Source: Gemmatimonadota bacterium
GTDB lineage: Bacteria > Gemmatimonadota > Gemmatimonadetes > Gemmatimonadales > Gemmatimonadaceae
Assembly: GCA_023249395.1 (NCBI GenBank)
Contig: JAHFCS010000171.1
Span: forward strand, 1-5,514
Direction of reading: 5' to 3'
DNA: 5,514 bases
The notes under the pieces were generated by a model, which saw only the letters and a program-made list of their open reading frames with translations, did no database searches and had not been told where the DNA came from. Of this stretch, positions 1 to 4,969 are shown one piece after another. A program made the position numbers and the translations under genes. Position 1 is the stretch's first letter. Every line of letters begins with the position of its first letter.

Positions 1-600
1 AGTGCCAAGACTTGCTGTGTCGGTCAGCTCTGGAGTGATCTTGATCACCTTCGCGAAGTCGGCTGTGAGCGTGCGGATCGACATGGCGGTGCAGATGGCC
101 AAATCCCCTGTTGCTACCGTTGGTGGCCCTGTTTCCCTGTAGTGGTATACGCCGTCGCCCCCTCGCCAGGCGTAACCCGAGAAGCCCTCGCCCGCGTACA
201 TCGCGGAGTCTACTGGAAGCAGACTGATGTGCGTGTATGACGAAACCGTCGCGCAAACAACCCCAATCGCGTACGGCACGCGAACCAGTAGCGCCGTGTC
301 GGAAGCAGAAATGACACCTCCCAGAGCCTCGACCATTCGAAGATCCGAAACGACGCGGTTGAGCGGCCCGCGCGACACGTTCCGGGCGAGATTCGCTGAT
401 TTCTGATGTGAGAAGTAGCGCGCCTGCGACACCAGTATCTTCGACAGCGCCATCCCGATGATTGCGAGAATGACCATCCCGACGATCAGCTCTCCAATCG
501 AGAGGCCGCGCCGCAGGCCTCGCAGTCGTTCCGGAGTGTGAACAGCTCCGGGTTGATGCCGATTCGAGCGGCGGCTCCGCAAGGAAGACTCGATTTTCAT
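1..600 (-). CDS. PilW/GspJ-like prepilin (minor pilin), 3' end beyond left edge
   Basis: Reading down from ATG at 600-598, the frame stays open for 200 codons to the left edge, so the gene is partial at its C-terminus. Residues 28-46 carry a class III (prepilin) signal: G32 followed by LSIGELIVGMVILAIIG. Cleavage is expected after G32, and E37 is the +5 glutamate needed for N-methylation and assembly. The hydrophobic stretch runs to about residue 50 and is followed by the SQARYFSHQ-type helix seen in PilW/GspJ-like minor pilins. The remaining visible part is a likely globular periplasmic domain with C116 and C170, which could form a disulfide. The 32-residue leader is long and basic. The ATG overlaps the TGA of the upstream gene by 4 bp (ATGA, 597-600), and no Shine-Dalgarno is visible, so translational coupling is likely. 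The prepilin assignment is firm; the PilW versus GspJ naming is inferred from gene order and length. Confidence 0.8.
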   Translation of the reverse strand, partial: MKIESSLRSRRSNRHQPGAVHTPERLRGLRRGLSIGELIVGMVILAIIGMALSKILVSQARYFSHQKSANLARNVSRGPLNRVVSDLRMVEALGGVISASDTALLVRVPYAIGVVCATVSSYTHISLLPVDSAMYAGEGFSGYAWRGGDGVYHYRETGPPTVATGDLAICTAMSIRTLTADFAKVIKITPELTDTASLGT

Positions 601-1037
601 GCGGGCGGCGGGTCGTCGGTGTCGAACGTCGACATCGTGTTGGCTGACGACCGGACGAAAATCGTCGTGTCCGGCTTGTAGAGCGTGTTGGTCGGGGTGA
701 TCACGAGGATCACCTGCTTCGCCTTCAGCTCGTACACCTGCGAGATCAACGATACGGTGACTTTGCGTGTGTACGGATAGGGCTTGGCGGTGCTCGTCGT
801 CGTCACCGTTCCAATGGCGAGACTGTCGAATGGCTGCGACTCGAGGAGATTTATCTGTTCCATCAGCACGCCATTTCGGTACGCGCTGCCGACAATCCGG
901 TGCGACCGGGCAGTGATCTTGAACACCATCGCCGCCAGGGGCGTCATCACGAGCGCCAGCAGGGTGATGGCGACGATGACTTCCATCAGAATGAATCCCT
1001 TTCGGCCACCGGCGCGCTTCGTGTGACTGCTGCGCAT
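597..1037 (-). CDS. PilV/GspI-like prepilin (minor pilin)
   Basis: A 146-residue prepilin-like protein when started at ATG 1037-1035. The leader of 14 residues ends in GGRKG, and the mature protein begins FILMEVIVAITLLALV, with glutamate at +5. This is the form expected for prepilin peptidase cleavage and membrane insertion. The hydrophobic helix is followed by a short globular domain rich in T, S and V, and the C-terminus ends in DDPPPA. PilV and GspI proteins have this size and order next to FimT/GspH. The frame can be extended to a GTG at 1088 (163 residues), which overlaps the upstream stop as GTGA. I prefer 1037 because GGGAG lies 9 bases before it, while nothing similar precedes the GTG. 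Its TGA overlaps the next gene's ATG. It probably acts in the inner membrane and periplasm as a minor pilin that primes pilus or pseudopilus assembly. Confidence 0.82.
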   Translation of the reverse strand: MRSSHTKRAGGRKGFILMEVIVAITLLALVMTPLAAMVFKITARSHRIVGSAYRNGVLMEQINLLESQPFDSLAIGTVTTTSTAKPYPYTRKVTVSLISQVYELKAKQVILVITPTNTLYKPDTTIFVRSSANTMSTFDTDDPPPA

Positions 1038-1084
1038 TGGATGACGCTCCCGGGGATGAGACGGTGCAATGAGACGGGGCTCTG

Positions 1085-1588
1085 TCACATCGGCACCAGT
1101 CGCACGAATCCGGCGCTCGACGCCGTGACTGTGCGTGAGTAGTCACCCTGTGCGATGGTCACCGTCAACGATGCCGACCCGATGCCATTCGGCAGGACAT
1201 CGACGGTGGCTGGAGTGGAGGAAAGCGTCGTGAGTCCGTACTCGGAGCGATTGTCCATGATGCGCGTCTGGAAGACAGTGCCTGTGGCGCGATCGGTGAA
1301 CACGTAGGTTTTTGTGGTGGGAGTGAACGTCAGCCGCACGGGAGCACGCTGGCGCCCCGCCATCGCGAAGCCGTTCTGAAGATCCGCGACGACGACCTGG
1401 GCCGCTCTGTTCACCCTCTCATGGCGCATCACGCGAGCCATTTTCGGCACGCTGATCGCGACCAGCAGACCAACTACGATCAGCACGACCATCATCTCCA
1501 GCATGCTGAAGCCCGGAGAACAGCAGCTCCGGCGAGTGCCGAAGGTGAGTGCGGGTGTGCGAATGGGCCGCATTGAATCCATCGTCAT
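1085..1588 (-). CDS. GspH/FimT-like prepilin (minor pilin)
   Basis: First gene of the three-gene prepilin run. The mature N-terminus is FSMLEMMVVLIVVGLLVAIS after a Pro-Gly cleavage site, with glutamate at +5. VPKMARVM then continues the amphipathic N-terminal helix. The C-terminal half (LTFTPTTKTYVF, a central TRIMDNRSEYG stretch, then TVTIAQGDYSRTVTASSAGFVRL) looks like the beta-rich GspH/FimT domain, whose members often end in a G-x-V/I-R-like strand. The start is uncertain. The frame opens at GTG 1663 (192 residues), but ATG 1588 gives a 167-residue protein with a 26-residue leader, and ATGs at 1582 and 1573 are also possible. AAGG 11 bases before 1588 is only a weak ribosome site. Two adjacent cysteines lie just before the cleavage site, in the part that is removed. 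Role inferred: minor pilin of a type IV pilus or type II secretion pseudopilus. Confidence 0.8.
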   Translation of the reverse strand: MTMDSMRPIRTPALTFGTRRSCCSPGFSMLEMMVVLIVVGLLVAISVPKMARVMRHERVNRAAQVVVADLQNGFAMAGRQRAPVRLTFTPTTKTYVFTDRATGTVFQTRIMDNRSEYGLTTLSSTPATVDVLPNGIGSASLTVTIAQGDYSRTVTASSAGFVRLVPM

Positions 1589-1665
1589 TCGGCGTTGGGC
1601 CTTGGGAGTGCCCCGCACGCACTCCTTCGCCGGATGGCGTTGGAGGGCGATTCGGTGCACCACAA

Positions 1666-1691
1666 TGACGAGCCGGCCGGCCCCGTCGTCA
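1666..1691. repeat. Inverted repeat TGACGA / TCGTCA with GC-rich centre
   Basis: TGACGA at 1666-1671 is matched by its exact reverse complement TCGTCA at 1686-1691. The 14-base spacer contains the self-complementary GCCGGCCGGC at 1672-1681. It lies between the divergent pilin and thioredoxin genes, so it could be an operator or an mRNA leader hairpin. A 6-bp arm in GC-rich DNA can also arise by chance. Confidence 0.3.
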
Positions 1692-1798
1692 CATCGGAGT
1701 CCGGCGTCAGGCGGATTTCGACCTCTGCGCAGTAGATTGCGCTGCCTCGGTTTGCGTCGTTTTTTGCAGTTAAGCAGAGCTCATCGCAGAAACCAACC

Positions 1799-1802
1799 GG
1801 AG
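1799..1802 (+). promoter_or_regulatory. Shine-Dalgarno of the thioredoxin gene
   Basis: GGAG sits 7 bases before ATG 1810, an optimal spacing. This supports that start codon and hence the extra N-terminal residues before the zinc ribbon. Confidence 0.7.
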
Positions 1803-1809
1803 TCCTTCA

Positions 1810-2283
1810 ATGGAAGTCGAGACACCTGGCGTAAGAGTCAGTGCGAAAAAGGCGACTTTGCGCTGCCAGTTTTGTCTGAGCTGGAACAAGGTCGACGTCA
1901 CGCGCGCCGCCGACAGACCGAAGTGCGGCAAATGCGGGAAACCGATGCTCCTTGATCGCCCGATCAAGCTGGACGATGAGAGCTTCGCGCGCGTCATCGC
2001 CGAGAGCGAGGTCCCGATCATCGTGGACTTCTGGGCCGACTGGTGTGGGCCCTGCAAGGTGATGGCGCCGGCGGTGGATCAGCTGGCCGCGAACTTCACC
2101 GGCCGCGCGATCGTCGCCAAGCTCGATACCGATGCTTCGCCGAAGACCTCGATGGCGTTCAACGTCCGTGGGATACCCACTTCCATAGTATTCGAGGGCG
2201 GAAAGGAGATCGCCCGTCAGACCGGCGCAGTCCCGTATGCTGCACTCGCTTCTCTGCTCGGGCGGGCGGCTTCACTGGCTTAG
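1810..2283 (+). CDS. trxC: Thioredoxin 2 type, with N-terminal zinc ribbon
   Basis: A 157-residue cytosolic thiol-disulfide reductant, expected to be reduced by thioredoxin reductase. Two CxxC pairs, C19-C22 and C39-C42, form the N-terminal zinc-binding module that distinguishes Trx2/TrxC from Trx1. The thioredoxin fold follows from about residue 52: VDFWADWCGPCK contains the redox-active C79 and C82, D73 is the buried acidic residue before the active site, and RGIPTS holds the cis-proline P123 facing the active site. A C-terminal GG turn follows (130-131), as in other thioredoxins. The length is close to the roughly 140-150 residues typical of Trx2, with a slightly longer N-terminus (about 15 residues before the ribbon). 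It has a good GGAG ribosome site and appears to be a single-gene unit. No signal peptide is present, so it is probably cytoplasmic. The family call is firm; the symbol is by analogy with the E. coli gene. Confidence 0.95.
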   Translation: MEVETPGVRVSAKKATLRCQFCLSWNKVDVTRAADRPKCGKCGKPMLLDRPIKLDDESFARVIAESEVPIIVDFWADWCGPCKVMAPAVDQLAANFTGRAIVAKLDTDASPKTSMAFNVRGIPTSIVFEGGKEIARQTGAVPYAALASLLGRAASLA

Positions 2284-3246
2284 GAACGGCGGAATGTCGC
2301 CTCGGTTCGGACGCATCAGGACCATTTGAACCGCTGGCAGATAGCCGAACGCTATCATCAGTGCAGCGACCTGCTGGTTGTATTCGACTTCGTTCGTGGC
2401 AGTCATGATGTGGTCCTGAAGGACGAAGCCAAGGGATGATACGGAAGCGAGTATCATCGTCTGGCGCGAAGTTGCCGGTATGAGAAAAAGAGGCAGCAGC
2501 TCGTACCAGGATCCGACCTGAGGCACACAGGCGAGCGCAATTATTAGCCGGGCTTCAGGCCGGCGCCATCGGAGGAGTGCGAGCAACACAAAGACACCTC
2601 CGCCACGAACCAGCGGCGGCGCCATCTGGGTCGCGTAGTGAAGCTGTCCGAGCCAGACACGGGGCCACCCCGGGAAAAAGACGAGACTCGCCAGCGTTAA
2701 CGCGACGCCGCCGAGAAATGCGAATTTCTGAAGCCGCCGGTCGCCCGCCGCGGCGAGGGCCAATCCAATCGTCGGTTTGGCGGCGAACATGAGCCCGACG
2801 ACCGGCAGTCCCATGGCCGCTGTAAAGAGCGGCGACCATTGTGCGGCTCCGGCCGCAATCACGAACGCCGCTGAGCCAAACATCGGAAGCCGCGCCCAGT
2901 CGTGCTTCGTCACAGAATACGACAGCAGCGCACACGAGACGAAAACAAAAACCAGGGTGGCCGGAATCTGCGGGAGTACGGCGAGCGGCATGGCCACGAT
3001 AAATGCGGTCGCCGGATACACCAACGGCCACGGCCAGTTGTACGATCGGCCAGGACCGACAAGGTCGTAGGGGTTTATGCCGTGGAGCAATGAGCGGGCT
3101 CCAAACCAGGCAAGTCCGAAGTCTCCTGGATGCCACGCCATTGTCCTGATCTTGATGTAGTGAAGCAGCGCTCCAAGCGAGCCGATGAGGAGTGCCACAG
3201 CGACCCGAGAGCGCCGGGAAGGATATCTGGATTCGGACGAGATCAT
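2272..3246 (-). CDS. GT87-like (DUF2029) multi-pass membrane glycosyltransferase
   Basis: A 324-residue, very hydrophobic protein with about eight predicted membrane segments (roughly 13-31, 75-92, 94-111, 122-140, 143-166, 175-193, 213-226, 231-257, plus weaker ones near 261-277 and 293-311). The first loop carries D42 and a stretch running from FGARSLLHGINPYD (48-61), which resembles the 'aralLhG.dPYd' signature of GT87/DUF2029 proteins. FAAKPTIGL at 154-162 matches the family's central KP motif. Known members are GT-C fold enzymes that transfer mannose or a related sugar from polyprenyl-phosphate donors on the outer face of the inner membrane. This one is shorter than the roughly 400 residues common in the family, mostly by lacking C-terminal helices. 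It lies 52 bases downstream of the small membrane protein gene on the same strand, probably co-transcribed. Its 3' end overlaps the thioredoxin gene convergently. The family is likely; the sugar and acceptor are unknown. Confidence 0.7.
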   Translation of the reverse strand: MISSESRYPSRRSRVAVALLIGSLGALLHYIKIRTMAWHPGDFGLAWFGARSLLHGINPYDLVGPGRSYNWPWPLVYPATAFIVAMPLAVLPQIPATLVFVFVSCALLSYSVTKHDWARLPMFGSAAFVIAAGAAQWSPLFTAAMGLPVVGLMFAAKPTIGLALAAAGDRRLQKFAFLGGVALTLASLVFFPGWPRVWLGQLHYATQMAPPLVRGGGVFVLLALLRWRRPEARLIIALACVPQVGSWYELLPLFLIPATSRQTMILASVSSLGFVLQDHIMTATNEVEYNQQVAALMIAFGYLPAVQMVLMRPNRGDIPPFLSQ

Positions 3247-3268
3247 CCTGATTCTCTATTCCATCAGG
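3247..3268 (-). promoter_or_regulatory. Small hairpin abutting the GT87-like start codon
   Basis: CCTGAT at 3247-3252 and ATCAGG at 3263-3268 are exact reverse complements separated by 10 bases. In the minus-strand mRNA the stem ends directly at the AUG (3246). The loop carries the only purine-rich ribosome-site candidate, GGAAUAGAGA. A two-codon frame AUG GAA UAG (3264-3256) begins within the 5' arm. It may modulate initiation, or it may be chance. Confidence 0.35.
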
Positions 3269-3298
3269 TATTAGGAACGCGAGAGAGGCGAGAGCGAT

Positions 3299-3619
3299 TC
3301 AGTCGGGCTTTTGCACGCGGTCGCCGTGTCGCCGCTCGGTCACCTCACGAGCCTTGCGGCGACGTTCTCCAGCCGATTCGATGAGCACCAGAATTGTTCG
3401 GAGCAGCCCATAAACGGTGGCTCCGAACGCTAGCAATGCCACGATGGCGGCCAGCTCGGCGAGTGTCGTCGACAATTCGCTGCGCTGTAACTCGACTATC
3501 GAGATCGCGAAGACAGTGCCAGATGCCAGAGTGATGAATAGCGCCCGGCGGATTCTGATTCCGGTGGGGCGCCTTGGCTGTCCCCTCGCAGGTCGATCGA
3601 CAGGTGCCGGATCAGTCAT
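3299..3619 (-). CDS. Small two-helix membrane protein, function unknown
   Basis: A 106-residue frame from ATG 3619-3617 to TGA 3301-3299. Layout: a basic, proline-rich N-terminus (1-24); a first hydrophobic segment (about 25-43, ALFITLASGTVFAISIV); a short polar turn (44-54, QRSELSTTLAE); a second hydrophobic segment (about 55-80, LAAIVALLAFGATVYGLLRTILVLI); then a highly charged tail (81-106, with ERRRKAREVTERR). This is a hairpin topology with both ends probably cytoplasmic. The frame also reads upstream to 4402, but that part is antisense to the methyltransferase gene and is not credible. The clean change to a membrane-protein pattern at the ATG supports the short version. No clear Shine-Dalgarno is present. 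It lies 52 bases before the GT87-like gene, suggesting a shared transcript and possibly an accessory role in glycan assembly. I do not recognise a family. Confidence 0.6.
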   Translation of the reverse strand: MTDPAPVDRPARGQPRRPTGIRIRRALFITLASGTVFAISIVELQRSELSTTLAELAAIVALLAFGATVYGLLRTILVLIESAGERRRKAREVTERRHGDRVQKPD

Positions 3620-3706
3620 TAGTGGTTGCAAAAATACACACGGCTGCGTCGTTCTGCGTTGGCAAGACTTCCGAACGAACCCGCTTCTGCCCACTTTCCT
3701 CCGCCA
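3620..3706. promoter_or_regulatory. Short divergent spacer between membrane-protein and methyltransferase genes
   Basis: These 87 bases separate two genes reading apart, so promoters for both should lie here or overlap the coding ends. TTGGCA at 3659-3664 resembles a plus-strand -35, but no -10 follows at 16-19 bases. On the minus strand TATTTT occurs 11 bases before ATG 3619, compatible with a very short leader, but no matching -35 is seen. No ribosome site is evident before either start. Confidence 0.35.
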
Positions 3707-4969
3707 ATGCGAAACTTTCGCCGCATCGACCGCTGTCGCATCTGCGGAAACACGGCTCTGGTCCCGCTTCTCGATCTCGGCGAACAGTCGCTCACCGGAG
3801 TCTTTCCGCGCCGGCTCGACCAGCCTTTGACTCGAGGGCCGCTCGAGCTTGTGAAATGCCACGGCGGTGGGGAGTGCTGTGGCCTCGTTCAGCTCCTGCA
3901 TTCGTATAGCTCCGCTGAGATGTACGGCGAGAACTACGGCTATCGGTCGTCCCTCAACCAATCGATGGTGACGCATCTTCACGAAAAAGTCGACGCGCTT
4001 CGAGCCATCATTGCGCTCGACGGGAACGACGTCGTTCTCGACATCGGCAGCAACGACGGAACGCTGCTGTCGTTCTACGCGGACAGCCTGCTTCGCGTCG
4101 GCATGGACCCGACGGCGGCGAAGTTCCGCGACCTTTACAAGCCGGGAATTCATGTGATCCCCGACTTTTTTTCGGCGGAGCGATTTCAGCGCGAGATGGG
4201 CAACAGGAAAGCAAGGATCGTCAGCTCGATCGCGATGTTCTACGATCTGGATCGCCCGCTCGATTTCGTGGAACAGGTCGCGCAAGTGCTCGACGACGAG
4301 GGCATCTGGCATTTCGAGCAGAGTTACATGCCGCTCATGCTGAGTCAGACTGCGTATGACACCATCTGCCATGAGCACCTGGAGTATTATGCCCTGCGCC
4401 AAGTGAAATGGATGATGGAGAAATGCGGGCTAAGGATTCTGAATGTGGACCTGAGTGACGTGAATGGAGGAAGCTTTGCCGTCACAGTTGCCAAGGCGAG
4501 CTCACGCCTGCAGTCCGACGCCAGCTCGGTCGTCAAGGTGCTGCACGATGAAGAGTCGTCCGGGATGAGTACGCTGGCCCCTTACGAGCAATTTGCCGAG
4601 CGCGTTTTTTCGCACCGCGGCCGCCTCGTTGCGCTCCTCGATCGATTGAAGGAGGAAGGAGCGAGCGTGCTTGGCTACGGCGCGTCCACCAAGGGGAACG
4701 TGATCCTGCAGTTCTGCGGCATCGGGCGTGAGCGCCTGCCGTTCATCGCCGAGGTAAATGAAGACAAGTTTGGGTGCTTCACGCCGGGGTCGGGGATCCC
4801 GATAATCTCGGAGGCCGACGCACATGCAATGCACCCGGACTATCTGCTGGTGATGCCGTGGCATTTCCGCGATAACCTGATCCGGCGAGAGCGGCAGTTT
4901 CTCAAAGGCGGCGGCAAAATGATTTTCCCGCTGCCGGAGATCGAGGTGGTGGCCCAGCCGCACGAATGA
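3707..4969 (+). CDS. NDP-sugar C-methyltransferase-like SAM-dependent methyltransferase
   Basis: A 420-residue protein with the three-part build of deoxysugar C-methyltransferases (TylCIII, TcaB9, NovU type). The N-terminal zinc-binding module has C10-x2-C13 and a second cysteine group C51, C57, C58 before GLVQL. It is followed by the EMYGENYGYRSSLNQSM linker (71-87). The class I methyltransferase domain has the SAM-binding motif VLDIGSNDGTLL (110-121). HEHLEYY (222-228) probably holds the E-H dyad described as the general base in TcaB9; this equivalence is from memory, not an alignment. The C-terminal Rossmann-like domain begins VLGYGASTKGN (321-331). Known relatives methylate a carbon of an NDP-4-keto-6-deoxysugar. 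The frame can be extended to TTG 3626, but ATG 3707 gives the usual length of about 410 residues. No Shine-Dalgarno is visible. It ends in an ATGA overlap with the next gene. The exact sugar is unknown. Confidence 0.88.
   Translation: MRNFRRIDRCRICGNTALVPLLDLGEQSLTGVFPRRLDQPLTRGPLELVKCHGGGECCGLVQLLHSYSSAEMYGENYGYRSSLNQSMVTHLHEKVDALRAIIALDGNDVVLDIGSNDGTLLSFYADSLLRVGMDPTAAKFRDLYKPGIHVIPDFFSAERFQREMGNRKARIVSSIAMFYDLDRPLDFVEQVAQVLDDEGIWHFEQSYMPLMLSQTAYDTICHEHLEYYALRQVKWMMEKCGLRILNVDLSDVNGGSFAVTVAKASSRLQSDASSVVKVLHDEESSGMSTLAPYEQFAERVFSHRGRLVALLDRLKEEGASVLGYGASTKGNVILQFCGIGRERLPFIAEVNEDKFGCFTPGSGIPIISEADAHAMHPDYLLVMPWHFRDNLIRRERQFLKGGGKMIFPLPEIEVVAQPHE

Larger units (their letters stand above)
1589..1809. 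other. Divergent intergenic region between pilin genes and thioredoxin gene
   Basis: About 220 bases lie between the preferred pilin start and the thioredoxin start (146 bases if the pilin gene begins at GTG 1663). It should hold promoters for both directions. I see no strong sigma-70 pair on either strand. On the minus strand, TTGGTT and TTAACT are 17 bases apart near 1796-1768, but each matches consensus at only about three positions. A 6-bp inverted repeat with a GC-rich centre lies at 1666-1691, an 8-bp palindrome CTGCGCAG at 1725-1732, and a T-run at 1759-1765 with no stem before it. Confidence 0.5.

Noticed and set aside
1759..1765. T-run before the thioredoxin gene, considered as an intrinsic terminator
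   Set aside because: No GC-rich inverted repeat precedes it on the plus strand, and no gene reads into it from the left on that strand.
1503..1955. A 150-codon plus-strand frame running from the pilin gene into the thioredoxin gene
   Set aside because: It crosses two well-supported genes and the intergenic region, and is arginine-rich with no motif.
2340..2356. Perfect 6-bp stem GATAGC/GCTATC with a 5-base loop downstream of the thioredoxin stop, considered as its terminator
   Set aside because: No T-run follows on the plus strand, the stem is only half GC, and it lies inside the opposing coding region where codon constraints can create it.
2555..3136. A 193-codon minus-strand frame inside the GT87-like gene
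   Set aside because: It overlaps the membrane protein gene in another frame on the same strand. Its translation is arginine- and alanine-rich and low in complexity, as expected for a shadow frame in GC-rich DNA.
3659..3687. TTGGCA as a -35 box of a promoter for the methyltransferase gene
   Set aside because: No -10-like hexamer occurs at 16-19 bases downstream, so a promoter cannot be supported.
3620..4402. Upstream part of a 367-codon minus-strand frame (261 codons) antisense to the methyltransferase gene
   Set aside because: It lies opposite a well-supported coding region with complete family motifs, and its translation is arginine- and valine-rich with no recognisable domain. Only the final 106 codons, outside the methyltransferase gene, look real.
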